Of a stretch of DNA of 64,000 bases, positions 1 to 12,994 are shown piece after piece (the first letter of the stretch is position 1; the number at the start of each line of letters is the position of its first letter). The stretch is from assembly GCF_001931675.1 (NCBI RefSeq), contig NZ_CP014839.1, positions 1-64,000 of the forward strand, given 5' to 3'. Both the position numbers and the translations under genes were made by a program. Source of the stretch: Pandoraea thiooxydans. GTDB lineage: Bacteria > Pseudomonadota > Gammaproteobacteria > Burkholderiales > Burkholderiaceae. Under the pieces are notes generated by a model. That model had not been told where the DNA came from and did not search any database. It saw only the letters and a list, made by a program, of their open reading frames with translations.

Positions 1-1280
<1,280 letters not shown>

Positions 1281-1405
1281 GAGCATGCGCTTAAAGTTGA
1301 GCGTTCACGCTTATCGGTTGTTTGACTGCATAGAAATGTGAAACGAGAAACGTGAAACGTTTTGGAATGTTTCGCATTTTGCCCGTCACATTTTTAGAGT
1401 GTGAG

Positions 1406-1482
<77 letters not shown>

Positions 1483-1496
1483 TCGAACCCGACATT

Positions 1497-1572
1497 GGGG
1501 GCATAGCTCAGCTGGGAGAGCACCTGCTTTGCAAGCAGGGGGTCGTCGGTTCGATCCCGTCTGCCTCCACCA
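1497..1572 (+). tRNA. tRNA-Ala (TGC)
   Basis: A 76-nt cloverleaf with encoded CCA. The acceptor stem pairs 1497-1503 (GGGGGCA) with 1562-1568 (TGCCTCC, one G-T pair), and the anticodon loop TTTGCAA gives TGC. It is 14 nt after tRNA-Ile, completing the standard Ile-Ala spacer pair. Confidence 0.98.
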
Positions 1573-1581
1573 ATACCTGAG

Positions 1582-1622
1582 TTGCTAGTCGTGAGCGCTT
1601 GCTGAGCGCTCACGACTGGCAA
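1582..1622 (+). other. 17-bp hairpin in the 16S-23S spacer
   Basis: Positions 1582-1598 pair with 1606-1622 (one G-T pair) around a 7-nt loop. The core is GTCGTGAGCGC with GCGCTCACGAC. There is no T-run, so it is probably a processing or folding element of the pre-rRNA between tRNA-Ala and 23S rather than a terminator. Confidence 0.6.
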
Positions 1623-1653
1623 TAGCTAGTGCAGTTAAGCAGTATGGCTGTTC

Positions 1654-1665
1654 GTTCTTTAACAA
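1654..1665 (+). promoter_or_regulatory. rRNA antitermination boxA
   Basis: GTTCTTTAACAA matches the bacterial rrn boxA core (GCTCTTTAACAA) at 11 of 12 positions. In the 16S-23S spacer this RNA site binds NusB-NusE (S10) to renew antitermination before the 23S gene. Confidence 0.75.
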
Positions 1666-1777
1666 TCTGGAAGAAATAGTAGTGCATTGTAAGCGTCCCC
1701 GAGATGAGACGTGAGCAATGCATGGGTTGTGATTGTATCAACCAGTATTTAAGTGATCTTAAAGTCACTTGGAATAC

Positions 1778-1822
1778 GGCACAACGCGAGAACTCAACCT
1801 GTGACGAGACATACTCGTTATA

Positions 1823-1830
<8 letters not shown>
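1778..1830 (+). other. 5' arm of the pre-23S processing stalk
   Basis: This segment pairs with sequence just beyond the 23S gene. Matches are 1778-1786 with 4732-4740, 1796-1801 with 4718-4723, 1809-1815 with 4709-4715, and 1817-1830 with 4694-4707 (one G-T pair). The interrupted stem brings both 23S ends together, as in the RNase III substrate known from other bacteria. It supports placing the mature 5' end near 1823. Confidence 0.7.
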
Positions 1831-4702
<2,872 letters not shown>

Positions 4703-4810
4703 ATAACCAGTATGTTTCAGGTTATTTGCGTCGTTGTGCCTCTGATCACAACCACACTACTAATTCTCCAGATTGGCCAGGCTGACTCACCTCAGCCAGG
4801 CAACAAGTCA

Positions 4811-4927
4811 TGCCTGATGACCATAGCGAGTTGGAACCACCCCTTCCCATCCCGAACAGGACCGTGAAACGACTCCACGCCGATGATAGTGCGGATTGCC
4901 CGTGTGAAAGTAGGTAATCGTCAGGCT
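4811..4927 (+). rRNA. rrf: 5S ribosomal RNA
   Basis: About 117 nt, starting TGCCTGATGACCATAGCGAG and ending ATCGTCAGGCT. The terminal helix pairs GCCTGA with TCAGGC, and the central segment CCCATCCCGAACAG is the typical 5S loop B/C region. It is the last gene of the rrn operon. Confidence 0.97.
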
Positions 4928-4935
4928 TCTACCCT

Positions 4936-4974
4936 GAAACCCCCAGCAACCAACGCTGGGGGTTTCGCTTTTTT
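4936..4974 (+). terminator. Rho-independent terminator of the rRNA operon
   Basis: A perfect 12-bp stem, GAAACCCCCAGC (4936-4947) with GCTGGGGGTTTC (4955-4966), a 7-nt loop, then G C and a run of six T. It lies 9 nt after 5S. Confidence 0.95.
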
Positions 4975-5398
4975 ATCGCGGAATTTATCGAAGTAGCCTC
5001 CGATCAGCCCACAAGATCGTCTCTTCGCACAAGTTACAGAGGTCTTCCGCTTGTTATTTGAAAATGAAGGGGGCAGGTCACCTGACAAGACACAGGCGAA
5101 CTGGATCGCTAAACGTTGGCGGCAAACCTCAAATGAGGGGCAGCCCGAGTGGACCACGCTTGCCGGTTAATCCGGTTGAGCAGTCGAACAACTCACCTCA
5201 GCTTCTTGTCCGCTGCCCTAAGCAGACATTGACCACGAGGGCCGGGCTCTCGACCGCTGCTTGCAAATTCGAGTTGGTATTTGCCCCGAGTTGCGACCGA
5301 GTATGTCCCGACGACCGTCGAATGGCTAACCTGCGCGAATGCATTACGCAGCCGTTGCGCAGTCTGCGTCCAAAAGTCGTCCGGGAAACTGCGTTCGC
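4975..5398. other. Intergenic region after the rrn operon
   Basis: No complete gene is convincing here. One start-less open stretch (4997-5170, listed separately) reads like a protein fragment. Short ORFs on both strands between 5172 and 5440 overlap one another and the 3' end of the M20 gene; none has a good ribosome-binding site or a recognisable family. The region may hold remnants of decayed genes. Confidence 0.4.
4997..5170 (+). pseudogene. Possible C-terminal remnant of an unidentified gene
   Basis: From the TAG at 4994 to the TAA at 5168-5170 there are 57 open codons with no ATG at the front. The translation begins PPISPQDRLFAQVTEVFRLL and ends GQPEWTTLAG. It has a balanced, protein-like composition, unlike the Arg/Ala/Pro-rich shadow frames nearby. 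It begins within 25 bases of the rrn terminator, so an ancestral gene may have been cut by a rearrangement at the operon end. I do not recognise the family, and chance openness is possible. Confidence 0.3.
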
Positions 5399-6592
5399 TC
5401 AGTTTTTGGAAAGATATTTTTCGACCAGCCGGACCCAATAAGTGCCGCCGAGCGGAAGCAAGTCATCATTGAAGTCGTAGCTGGCATTGTGAAGATTGCA
5501 TGGACCAAGGCCGTGCCCGCTATCCCGGTGAGCACCATCGCCGTTACCGATAAAAACATAGCATCCGGGCTTCTCTAAAAGCATAAAAGAGAAGTCTTCC
5601 GCTCCCATCGTCGGTTCGACTTTGGCGTCGACATTTTCCGGCCCGACAATTTCCCGCATGACTTCTGCGCAAAACGCGGCCTGTTTCTCGTCGTTGATCG
5701 TCGGGGGATAATTTCGATTGAAGAGGATTTCGGCATCGCACCCCAACCCGCGCGCAACGTTTGCGGCAATATCCCGCATACGTTGTTCGATCAGGTCAAG
5801 GACTTCCAGGGAGAAAGTCCTGACCGTACCGCCAAGCCAGGCAACATCCGGAACGACATTGGTGGCATCACCGGCATGTATTTGCGTGATCGACAGCACT
5901 GCGGCATCGATCGGCCGCTTGTTGCGGGTAATAATGGTTTGCAGAGCCTGCGCCACCTGAACGGCAGCGATAACTGGGTCAATGCCGTTGTTCGGAATTC
6001 CCGCGTGCGTGCCCTTGCCAGTCAAGGTAATCTTGAATTCGTTGCTGGACGCCATCATCGGACCCGGCGTCAGACCAAACGTACCGACTTTCGAGCCCGG
6101 CCAATTGTGCATGCCGAAAACGGCTTCCATGGGAAACCGCTCGAATAGTCCATCTTTGATCATTTCCCGGGCACCGCCACCGCCTTCTTCGGCCGGCTGA
6201 AAAATGAGGTACACGGTTCCGTCGAAATTGCGATGCTTCTGCAGATATTGCGCCGCCGCCAATAGCATCGCCGTATGGCCGTCATGGCCGCAGGCATGCA
6301 TTTTCCCTGGGTGTTGCGACGCGTGACCGAATGTATTGACTTCCTGAATCGGCAACGCGTCCATATCAGCCCGCAATCCGATTGCACGTTCGCTGTTGCC
6401 GTTTTTTATAATGCCTACCACGCCGGTCTTGCCTAAGCCTCTGTGGATCGGGATATCCCAAGAAGTCAATTTGTTGGCAACCACGTCAGCCGTGCGTTGT
6501 TCCTCAAAGCACAACTCTGGATGGGCGTGAATATCGCGACGTACGGTTTGTATTTCAGCGCGAGCGGCATCAATTTCCGGAATTAATTTCAT
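5399..6592 (-). CDS. M20-family metallo-amidohydrolase (hippurate hydrolase-like)
   Basis: A cytoplasmic zinc or manganese peptidase of the M20/HipO type, expected to remove an acyl group from an N-acyl amino acid such as hippurate; the true substrate cannot be read from sequence. At 397 aa it matches the family. Visible motifs are ADMDALPIQE (about 75-84), HACGHDGHTAML (99-110, metal and catalytic residues) and QPAEEGGGGAREM (132-144, with the catalytic Glu pair), followed by the dimerisation domain and a C-terminal half with GAEDFSFM. Transcription is divergent from the molybdoenzyme gene across a 177-bp gap. The alternatives are N-acetyl-diaminopimelate deacetylase-like or indole-acetyl-amino-acid hydrolase-like members of the same family. 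Confidence 0.9.
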   Translation of the reverse strand: MKLIPEIDAARAEIQTVRRDIHAHPELCFEEQRTADVVANKLTSWDIPIHRGLGKTGVVGIIKNGNSERAIGLRADMDALPIQEVNTFGHASQHPGKMHACGHDGHTAMLLAAAQYLQKHRNFDGTVYLIFQPAEEGGGGAREMIKDGLFERFPMEAVFGMHNWPGSKVGTFGLTPGPMMASSNEFKITLTGKGTHAGIPNNGIDPVIAAVQVAQALQTIITRNKRPIDAAVLSITQIHAGDATNVVPDVAWLGGTVRTFSLEVLDLIEQRMRDIAANVARGLGCDAEILFNRNYPPTINDEKQAAFCAEVMREIVGPENVDAKVEPTMGAEDFSFMLLEKPGCYVFIGNGDGAHRDSGHGLGPCNLHNASYDFNDDLLPLGGTYWVRLVEKYLSKN

Positions 6593-6769
6593 GGGATTCT
6601 AAGCGGCGCAATCGTCAATCGAACAATCATGTTACTCCCAATGCCCATCGTCCGCCTATTTGGAATCATGTCGCATTGCATCAATGTCGGAATCCCGCCG
6701 ATGGCCACTACAATTAGAATATTTGCCAAGCAGCCAACGGGCGGTATCGGTTAATCAAGGAGTCATGCT

Positions 6770-8860
6770 ATGACTGCGTCTACGCAGACCACCGTTCGGG
6801 CAGCGTGTCCACACGACTGCCCTGACACCTGCGCTTTACATGTTACGGTAGAAAACGGCGTGGTCACGCGGGTTCAGGGAGACCCGGAGCATCCGGCTAC
6901 GCACGGGGTTCTGTGCACCAAGGTCTCCCGCTATGCGCAGCGCACTTATCATCCCGACCGCGTGCTGCGCCCGCTCAAACGCATTGGCAAAAAGGGCGAG
7001 GGGCGTTTCCAGGAAATCAGCTGGGATGCCGCGCTCGACGAAATCTCCGGGCGGCTGTGCGAAATCGCTGCTCGCGATCCTCAGGCCATTCTGCCATACA
7101 GTTATGCCGGCACGATGGGCCTGGTCCAAGGCGAAGGCATGGCGGCTCGATTTTTTCATAAGCTGGGTGCTTCCTTCCTCGATCGGACGATCTGTGCCAG
7201 CGCTGGTAGTGCCGCGCTACGCTATACCTACGGCGGTGGTTTCGGGATGCACGTCGAGCATTTCGTCGATAGCAAACTGATCCTGATTTGGGGAAGCAAT
7301 CCGATCACCTCGAGCATTCATTTCTGGGGGCAGGCGCAGGAGGCGAAACGGCGCGGCGCGAAGCTTATCGCCATTGATCCCTATCGCTCATTGACTGCGG
7401 AGAAGTGCCACCAGCACATCGCCCTCCTGCCGGGCACCGACGCTGCGCTCGCACTAGGCATGATGCACGTCCTGCTCCAGGAAAATCTGCTCGATCACGA
7501 ATATATCGCGCGCTATACGCTTGGTTTTGCGCAACTCAAGGAGCGCATTCAAGCCTATCCCCCGGAGCGAGTCGCTGCGATCTGCGGCATTACGGCCCAG
7601 GAAGTCACGCAACTCGCGCGGGATTACGGCATGCTGAAGCCGGCGGCCATCCGTCTGAACTATGGCATGCAGCGCACTCACGGCGGCGGGCAGGCGGTAC
7701 GCGCCATCGCATGCTTGCCGGCATTGATCGGTGCATGGCGTGATGCCGCGGGCGGGATGTTGCTTTCGTCGTCGGGGTTCACGCCCACCGATGTCGCTGC
7801 ACTATCGCGCCCCGATCTGTTACCCGGATGGCCGCAAACGCTGCCGCGCACGATCAATATGTCCACGATCGGCGATGCTCTCGCGCATCCGGGCGACGAT
7901 GCGTTCGGACCGAGGGTCGACGCGGTGATCGTCTACAACAGCAATCCTGTTGCCGTGGCGCCCGAGTCTGTCAAGGTCGCAGCCGGCTTTGCACGCGAAG
8001 ACCTTTACACAGTCGTGCTTGAGCATTTTCTAACCGACACCGCCGACTATGCCGACATCGTGTTGCCTGCTACCACGCAACTCGAACATCTCGATATCCA
8101 CAAAGCTTACGGCCATACCTACGTGATGGCGAATAACCCGGCCATCGAGCCGCTCGGCGAGGCCAAACCGAATTCAGAGATTTTTCGGCTGCTGGCTGAC
8201 CGCATGGGATGGACGGATCCGTGCTTTCGCGACACTGACGACCAACTGGCCGCTCAGGCAATGCGTTGGACCGATCCCAAATTTGGCGGCAGCGACTGGC
8301 AAACTGTGAAGGATGCCGGTTGGGTCAAGCTGGCCGTGCCCGCGGCGCCATTTGCTCAGGGTGGGTTTGCCACACCGTCGGGCAAGTGCGAATTTTGGTC
8401 GGCAGCGATGGAAAAGGACGGACTTGACCCGTTGCCCGACTGGGTGCCGCCGTATGAATCCGTCGCGAGCGCCCCCGCGCTTGCCGAGCGCTTTCCGCTC
8501 GCAATGATCTCGCCTCCGGCGAGGCACTTCCTCAACTCGAGTTTCGTCAATGTCGCCAGTCTGCGATCGGTCGAGGGCGAGCCGTACCTGGACATCAACC
8601 CGGCCGATGCCGCAACGCGTGGCATTGCGCAGCACCAGCAGGTACGCATTTTCAATGACCGTGGCAGTTTCATCGCCAAGGCTCGCGTCACTGAGAAGGC
8701 GCGACCCGGTGTGGTTGTCGGCCTGTCGGTCTGGTGGAAGAAATTCACCTCCGACGGTAAAAATGCGAATGAAGTCACCGGCCAACGACTGACTGACCTC
8801 GGACGTGCCCCAACTTTCTACGATTGCCTGGTCGAGGTCGAAGCGTTGGCCGCCGCATGA
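6770..8860 (+). CDS. Molybdopterin-dependent oxidoreductase (formate dehydrogenase/BisC-like)
   Basis: A DMSO-reductase-superfamily enzyme holding a molybdopterin cofactor and one [4Fe-4S] cluster. The cluster cysteines are C13, C17, C21 and C49 (CPHDCPDTC then GVLCTK). The domain runs to the C-terminal dinucleotide-binding part ending near 690; length (696 aa) suits the family. No twin-arginine signal precedes the cysteines, so the enzyme is probably cytoplasmic. No iron-sulfur or membrane-anchor subunit is encoded beside it, so the electron partner and substrate are unknown. The start follows AAGGAG at 6758-6763. The stop is 10 bp before the next start, implying co-transcription. Confidence 0.88.
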   Translation: MTASTQTTVRAACPHDCPDTCALHVTVENGVVTRVQGDPEHPATHGVLCTKVSRYAQRTYHPDRVLRPLKRIGKKGEGRFQEISWDAALDEISGRLCEIAARDPQAILPYSYAGTMGLVQGEGMAARFFHKLGASFLDRTICASAGSAALRYTYGGGFGMHVEHFVDSKLILIWGSNPITSSIHFWGQAQEAKRRGAKLIAIDPYRSLTAEKCHQHIALLPGTDAALALGMMHVLLQENLLDHEYIARYTLGFAQLKERIQAYPPERVAAICGITAQEVTQLARDYGMLKPAAIRLNYGMQRTHGGGQAVRAIACLPALIGAWRDAAGGMLLSSSGFTPTDVAALSRPDLLPGWPQTLPRTINMSTIGDALAHPGDDAFGPRVDAVIVYNSNPVAVAPESVKVAAGFAREDLYTVVLEHFLTDTADYADIVLPATTQLEHLDIHKAYGHTYVMANNPAIEPLGEAKPNSEIFRLLADRMGWTDPCFRDTDDQLAAQAMRWTDPKFGGSDWQTVKDAGWVKLAVPAAPFAQGGFATPSGKCEFWSAAMEKDGLDPLPDWVPPYESVASAPALAERFPLAMISPPARHFLNSSFVNVASLRSVEGEPYLDINPADAATRGIAQHQQVRIFNDRGSFIAKARVTEKARPGVVVGLSVWWKKFTSDGKNANEVTGQRLTDLGRAPTFYDCLVEVEALAAA

Positions 8861-8870
8861 GCTTGCGGTG

Positions 8871-9965
8871 ATGTCCGCGCGGCCCGGTCGAAGATGGCGA
8901 CAGATACTTGTCTGGTCGATCGTCGCGTCGGTCGCCGCGAGTTTGAGCGGTTGCGGAGAACTAGACTATTACGCGCAGGCTGTTCATGGGCAGTTTGCAT
9001 TGCTCGAAACCGCGCGGCCGGTCGATATTTTATTGCAGGGTGGCAGGGTTGACGAGCGCTTGCGTCGGCGCTTGCGGCTGGCCGAGGAAATTCGGACCTA
9101 CGCGGTCGAACGGCTCGGTTTGCCGAATAACGGCAGCTACAGGAAGTACGCCGATCTGCAGCGCAGCTATGCAGTTTGGAATGTGTTCGCCGCGCGCCCG
9201 CTCTCATTGCAGCTCAAGCAATCCTGTTTCCCGATCGCCGGCTGCGTCGACTATCGTGGCTACTATAAACATGCCGACGCGGAGCAATACGCGCGTGATT
9301 TGCGAAGTCATGGCTGGGAAACCTTCACGGTTGGCGTACCCGCGTACTCGACGCTTGGCTATTTTGACGACCCGCTGTTGAATACCTTTCTCTTCGATCC
9401 CGAGGGCGAATTGGCTCGGATCATATTCCATGAACTTGCCCACCAGGTCGTGTACGTGCGCGGCGATACCATGTTCAACGAGTCCTTTGCAGTCACCGTG
9501 GCCGCGGTGGGCGTGACGCGATGGTTTCGCGCGCACCCCCGTGGAGCCAAAGCCTATGAGCTCGTTGACATGCGTCGGCGCGCATTCCGGGCGCTGGTCA
9601 GGCGCTATCGAGGCCGCTTGGTCGAACTGTATGGAGGCTCGTTACTCCCAGCCCAGAAGGAAATCGAAAAGCGCCGAATCTTTCGAGAGATGCGTGCGAG
9701 TTACCTGCGCTTGCGCTCCTCCTGGGGCGGCTATGCCGGTTTTGACCGGTGGGTCGATAGCGGGCTGAACAACGCCAAATTTGGTGCCTTCGCCGATTAT
9801 TCACATTGGGTGCCAGCGTTCCGGGCGTTGCTCGCGCAGCAGCACGGAAACTTGCCTGCTTTTTACAAAGCGGTCAGGAAATTGGCCGCCCTGCCTGCCG
9901 GCAAGCGTCACGCCGAACTGGACGCCTTGGCCCAGAACGAAGCCGAAAGGCTTGCTCAGCCCTGA
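8871..9965 (+). CDS. Predicted zinc aminopeptidase, lipoprotein
   Basis: A 364-aa protein resembling the uncharacterised 'predicted aminopeptidase' family (COG4324 type). It has an N-terminal lipoprotein signal: basic MSARPGRRWRQ, a hydrophobic stretch and the lipobox LSGC, so it should be anchored in the envelope. The metalloprotease motif HELAHQ lies in the middle, with FNESFA about 15 residues later as a plausible further zinc ligand. An in-frame ATG at 8805 overlaps the upstream gene; 8871 is preferred because it puts the signal peptide at the very N-terminus. The 3' end overlaps the convergent MarR gene by 10 bp. Activity is inferred from the motif only. Confidence 0.8.
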   Translation: MSARPGRRWRQILVWSIVASVAASLSGCGELDYYAQAVHGQFALLETARPVDILLQGGRVDERLRRRLRLAEEIRTYAVERLGLPNNGSYRKYADLQRSYAVWNVFAARPLSLQLKQSCFPIAGCVDYRGYYKHADAEQYARDLRSHGWETFTVGVPAYSTLGYFDDPLLNTFLFDPEGELARIIFHELAHQVVYVRGDTMFNESFAVTVAAVGVTRWFRAHPRGAKAYELVDMRRRAFRALVRRYRGRLVELYGGSLLPAQKEIEKRRIFREMRASYLRLRSSWGGYAGFDRWVDSGLNNAKFGAFADYSHWVPAFRALLAQQHGNLPAFYKAVRKLAALPAGKRHAELDALAQNEAERLAQP

Positions 9966-10444
9966 AACGGGATCGCGGCCTTCAGGCGGCCGAGCAAGTT
10001 AAAGAGTTGCTCCCGCTCGGCTGTGGATAGCTGCCCGATGGTTCGCTCTATCCAGGTTTCGTGGGCCTGGGCCATTTTCGCGAAAGCTTTCTTGCCGCGA
10101 GGCGTCAGCTTAATGAGAAACGCGCGGCGGTCGTGTTCCATCTTTTCGCGAACCACCCAACCTTCGCTTTCCAGCTGGTCCGTGATGCCGGTGACATTGC
10201 CGCCGGTCACCATCATTCTTTTCGAAAGCTCTCCCATTTTCAATCCCTCCGGATGCCGGTCCAGTTGAGCCAGCAAGTCGAAGCGGGGCAGCGTGCAATC
10301 GAAATCCTGCCGTAAGCGCGACCGGATTTCAGTCTCGACCAGATTGGTGCAAGTCAGCAGCCTGAGCCACAAACGCAGTGCTTCGTGGTCGTGCGCGTCG
10401 GCCCGAGTTTCCAGATCCAGCGATGTCGCCTCGACTGTTTGCAT
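9956..10444 (-). CDS. MarR-family transcriptional regulator
   Basis: A winged-helix DNA-binding repressor or activator of 162 aa. The central winged-helix segment includes the recognition region MGELSKRMMVTGGNVTGITD and the wing EHDRRAFLIKLTPRGKKAF, both typical of MarR proteins; flanking helices would form the dimer interface. It is transcribed in the same direction as the porin gene upstream but lies beyond the porin terminator, so it probably has its own promoter in 10445-10530. The ligand and targets are unknown; neighbouring genes are the first candidates. Confidence 0.9.
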   Translation of the reverse strand: MQTVEATSLDLETRADAHDHEALRLWLRLLTCTNLVETEIRSRLRQDFDCTLPRFDLLAQLDRHPEGLKMGELSKRMMVTGGNVTGITDQLESEGWVVREKMEHDRRAFLIKLTPRGKKAFAKMAQAHETWIERTIGQLSTAEREQLFNLLGRLKAAIPFQG

Positions 10445-10534
10445 GAGGAAATGAGCGTGAAAAAGGTTGATGCTGAAAAGTTCAGGTTTAAATTAAATTG
10501 GCGCTCAAGTCAATCCGCAAAAAATTGCGCGAGC

Positions 10535-10562
10535 ATAAAAAAAGGCACCCGAAGGTGCCTTT
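10535..10562 (-). terminator. Rho-independent terminator of the porin gene
   Basis: On the minus strand a stem AAAGGCACC-TTCG-GGTGCCTTT is followed by more T (plus-strand A run 10537-10543). The stable TTCG tetraloop and T-run make this a strong intrinsic terminator about 30 nt after the porin stop codon. Confidence 0.93.
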
Positions 10563-10589
10563 CGATTCAAACCTGACGGTTAAGTCAGA

Positions 10590-11699
10590 TTAGAACTTGT
10601 GACGCAGGCCAACGCGAACAGCGACTTGATGCTTCGTGTCCGACGGGCTCAGCGCGTTGATGTCAGCCACTTGCGCATCGCCAGCGGCTTTTTGGTAGAT
10701 ACCGATCACGTATGCATCGGTCCGCTTGGACAGCCAGTAGTCGGCGCCCAGGTTGACTTGATGGTACTTCGGCTTCAGACCAGCGGCGTCCTTCGCCCAG
10801 GTGTACGTGTAAGCAGCACCCAGTTGCAGGGCCGGGGTCAACATGTACTTGCCGTTCAACTCGACGTTCTGCACGCGCACGTCGGTATCGGTAGCCGTGC
10901 TGCCGTTGTCGTTGGTCAGGCCCGTGCCATTGATCTTGACGTTGGTGTACACCAGGCCAACCGTTGCCGGACCGAACGCGTAGGCGCCGCCCAAGCCCCA
11001 GATTTGCTTGTTGTTTGCGCCGTCGCCGAACGTGCCGTCGGTGTTAGCACCGCCACCGTTGTTGGAGGCGCCCGGGTTTTGACCGTACAAGTATGCCGCG
11101 CCCACAGTCAGAGGACCATTGGCGTAGCCGGCACCGATACTCCACAGACGGTTGTTGGCGAACTGGTTGGAGTTGCTGAAACCGTACAAAGCGTCGAAGC
11201 TGAAGCCGTTGTAGTTGACGCTGCTGTACTTGACGGAGTTGTTGGTTCTGAAGAAGTTATTCAGATTGTCGTTATCGGCCGGGTGAGCACCGATGTAGCC
11301 GGCCCACTGTGCGCCGGAAGCCAACGGACCCAGGTAATCAACCACGGAGTCGTATTGACGACCGATCGTGAACGTACCGGCAGTCGCGCTGCTCAGGCCA
11401 ACCCAAGCTTGACGGCCAAATTCGCGGCCACCTTGGTTCAGCTTACCATTCATCAGGCTGAAACCGTTTTCCAACTGGAACACGGCCTTCAAGCCACCGC
11501 CCAGATCTTCAGCGCCTTTCAAACCCCAACGGCTGCCTTGCATCACGCCGTCAGTCGCGGTCCAAGCCGAATGGCCGCCAACATTGCTGGTGTAGTTGAT
11601 ACCCGCGTCGATAATGCCATACAGGGTCACGCTGCTTTGTGCTTGAGCAGCGCCGGCGAAAGCGCCGAGCACAGCAAGAGCGAGAAGCGACTTTTTCAT
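10590..11699 (-). CDS. Gram-negative porin (OmpC-like)
   Basis: A trimeric outer-membrane beta-barrel for diffusion of small hydrophilic solutes. The 369-aa precursor begins MKKSLLALAVLGAFAGAAQA, a classic signal peptide cleaved after AQA, then SSVTLYGIIDAGINYTSN, the standard start of the Burkholderiales porin barrel. It ends with Phe (GLRHKF), the usual outer-membrane assembly signal. Aromatic and Gly-rich alternating strands run throughout. The ATG at 11699 has GGAG about 8 nt upstream; an earlier in-frame ATG would add 15 residues ahead of the signal peptide and is unlikely. A promoter and a leader hairpin are listed separately. Confidence 0.95.
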   Translation of the reverse strand: MKKSLLALAVLGAFAGAAQAQSSVTLYGIIDAGINYTSNVGGHSAWTATDGVMQGSRWGLKGAEDLGGGLKAVFQLENGFSLMNGKLNQGGREFGRQAWVGLSSATAGTFTIGRQYDSVVDYLGPLASGAQWAGYIGAHPADNDNLNNFFRTNNSVKYSSVNYNGFSFDALYGFSNSNQFANNRLWSIGAGYANGPLTVGAAYLYGQNPGASNNGGGANTDGTFGDGANNKQIWGLGGAYAFGPATVGLVYTNVKINGTGLTNDNGSTATDTDVRVQNVELNGKYMLTPALQLGAAYTYTWAKDAAGLKPKYHQVNLGADYWLSKRTDAYVIGIYQKAAGDAQVADINALSPSDTKHQVAVRVGLRHKF

Positions 11700-11766
11700 T
11701 GAGTGATCTCCAAGAAGATTGTGAGATTTGTTTAACAAGGTCACTAGTGATAACGTCCTTGCTAAT

Positions 11767-11784
11767 CAACTTCGCGAGAAGTTG
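11767..11784 (-). other. Hairpin in the porin 5' leader
   Basis: CAACTTC and GAAGTTG form a 7-bp stem with a 4-nt loop. It lies at the predicted start of the porin mRNA, leaving about 65 nt of leader before the ATG. A 5' stem like this often stabilises abundant outer-membrane-protein mRNAs, but that role is inference. Confidence 0.45.
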
Positions 11785-11789
11785 GACGT

Positions 11790-11817
11790 AATGTAACAAA
11801 TTCACTGGTGCTGGCAA
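11790..11817 (-). promoter_or_regulatory. Predicted sigma-70 promoter of the porin gene
   Basis: On the minus strand TTGCCA (plus 11812-11817) is separated by 16 bp from TACATT (plus 11790-11795). The -35 element matches consensus at 5 of 6 and the -10 at 4 of 6. Transcription would start near 11783, giving a leader of about 84 nt. The rest of 11818-12039 shows no gene; it must also hold the coq7 promoter. Confidence 0.5.
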
Positions 11818-12039
11818 AGGAAAAGGCGCGTTTGCCGTCTGAATCGAGCGATTCATGTTTCTTTTTTGCAACAGCCCCATGGGGTGGGCTTTACGCGTGA
11901 ATCCGAGCGTTTCATCGGTCGCTTCGCCAGCCTCTATTGGGCTTGCATCAGGCTGGTAAATCGGCCCGATGTCCTCCCCCCGCCTTGCCTTCGTCTCATA
12001 TCGTAAAATATAGGCGAACCGTTGTTCGAGAAAGCGATC

Positions 12040-12675
12040 ATGTCATTGGATGCCTGGATTAATGAATTCGACCGCGGCCTGCGCGCCGTCGCCGGCGTGA
12101 CCCGTGCCGGACGCCCTCTGCCGGTACCGGCTGCGCCGGCGCAAACGACGCAGCCGCAACTGAGCGAGCGGGAGCGGCGGCATGTAGCCGGTCTGATGCG
12201 TGTCAATCATGTCGGCGAGGTTTGTGCGCAGGCGCTGTACCAGGCTCAAAAGCTCGCGACGCCGTCCGAGCGGCTGCGTGTGGCGTTTGAGCGCGCGGGG
12301 CTGGAAGAAGAGGATCACCTCGCATGGACCGCCACGCGGCTCAGCGAACTGGGTGCGCGCCCCAGTCTGCTCAATCCGCTCTGGTATACGGGGGCGTTGG
12401 CGATCGGGTTTATTGCCGGCAAGGCCGGCGATCGCATCAGTCTCGGCTTCATGGCTGAAACGGAGCGGCAGGTGGAGCAACACCTGGATGGCCATCTCGA
12501 GCGTCTGCCGGCGCAAGATGCGCGATCCCGGGCCATCCTCGAGCAAATGCGGGCGGACGAAATCGTGCACGGGCAAACCGCGCGCGACGCAGGCGGGGTC
12601 GAGCTGCCTGCACCCGTGCGGCAGGCGATGAAGCTCACATCCAAAATCATGACCACGATTGCCTACGTCATATAG
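12040..12675 (+). CDS. coq7: 2-nonaprenyl-3-methyl-6-methoxy-1,4-benzoquinol hydroxylase (Coq7)
   Basis: A di-iron monooxygenase of ubiquinone synthesis that hydroxylates the demethoxyubiquinol ring; membrane-associated. The 211-aa protein has ferritin-like helices with the paired ligands [24 protein letters not shown], the [10 protein letters not shown] segment and DEIVHGQTA, i.e. the E...ExxH...E...ExxH pattern of Coq7. An upstream in-frame ATG at 12022 would add six residues; 12040 matches how homologues begin ([14 protein letters not shown]). It stands alone, ahead of the dcw promoter region. Confidence 0.93.
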   Translation: MSLDAWINEFDRGLRAVAGVTRAGRPLPVPAAPAQTTQPQLSERERRHVAGLMRVNHVGEVCAQALYQAQKLATPSERLRVAFERAGLEEEDHLAWTATRLSELGARPSLLNPLWYTGALAIGFIAGKAGDRISLGFMAETERQVEQHLDGHLERLPAQDARSRAILEQMRADEIVHGQTARDAGGVELPAPVRQAMKLTSKIMTTIAYVI

Positions 12676-12994
12676 GTGCGACTGCCGCCAGGCGCTAGCC
12701 TGGCGCGGCGGTTTCCTGGGCTGAACCGAAACTCCCTGGATTGCCTTGAATATGTGAGCCGCGTGCCAGTCGGCGGTCCCCGTCGCCGACCGGGCGGCGT
12801 GAGTGCCTACTTTTGTCGAACTCTCCATATGCTTGGACGCCGGCTGATTTGGGCGTCCGGTTTCTGATGTAGCACTTTCACAATCTTCCTTATCCCATTA
12901 ATTTTTATCGAAATTTGTCTGATGGCAGCATGAGGAATGTTCGCTAAGTCATTGTTCTGGCAAGAAATTTTCAATCAAAAAACCGCCAAAACGC
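12676..12994. other. Intergenic region between coq7 and the dcw promoter
   Basis: A compact 8-bp stem, CGCCAGGC-GCTA-GCCTGGCG (12686-12705), follows coq7 by about 10 nt but has only three T after it, so it is at best a weak terminator. An ORF at 12676-12867 has no ribosome-binding site and an arginine-rich composition and is not accepted as a gene. The stretch 12850-12990 is notably AT-rich, as expected upstream of a strong promoter. Confidence 0.5.

Noticed and set aside
5193-5438. Minus-strand 81-codon ORF beyond the M20 gene
   Set aside because: It overlaps the 3' end of the M20 gene on the same strand in another frame and competes with equally open frames on the plus strand; no ribosome-binding site or family.
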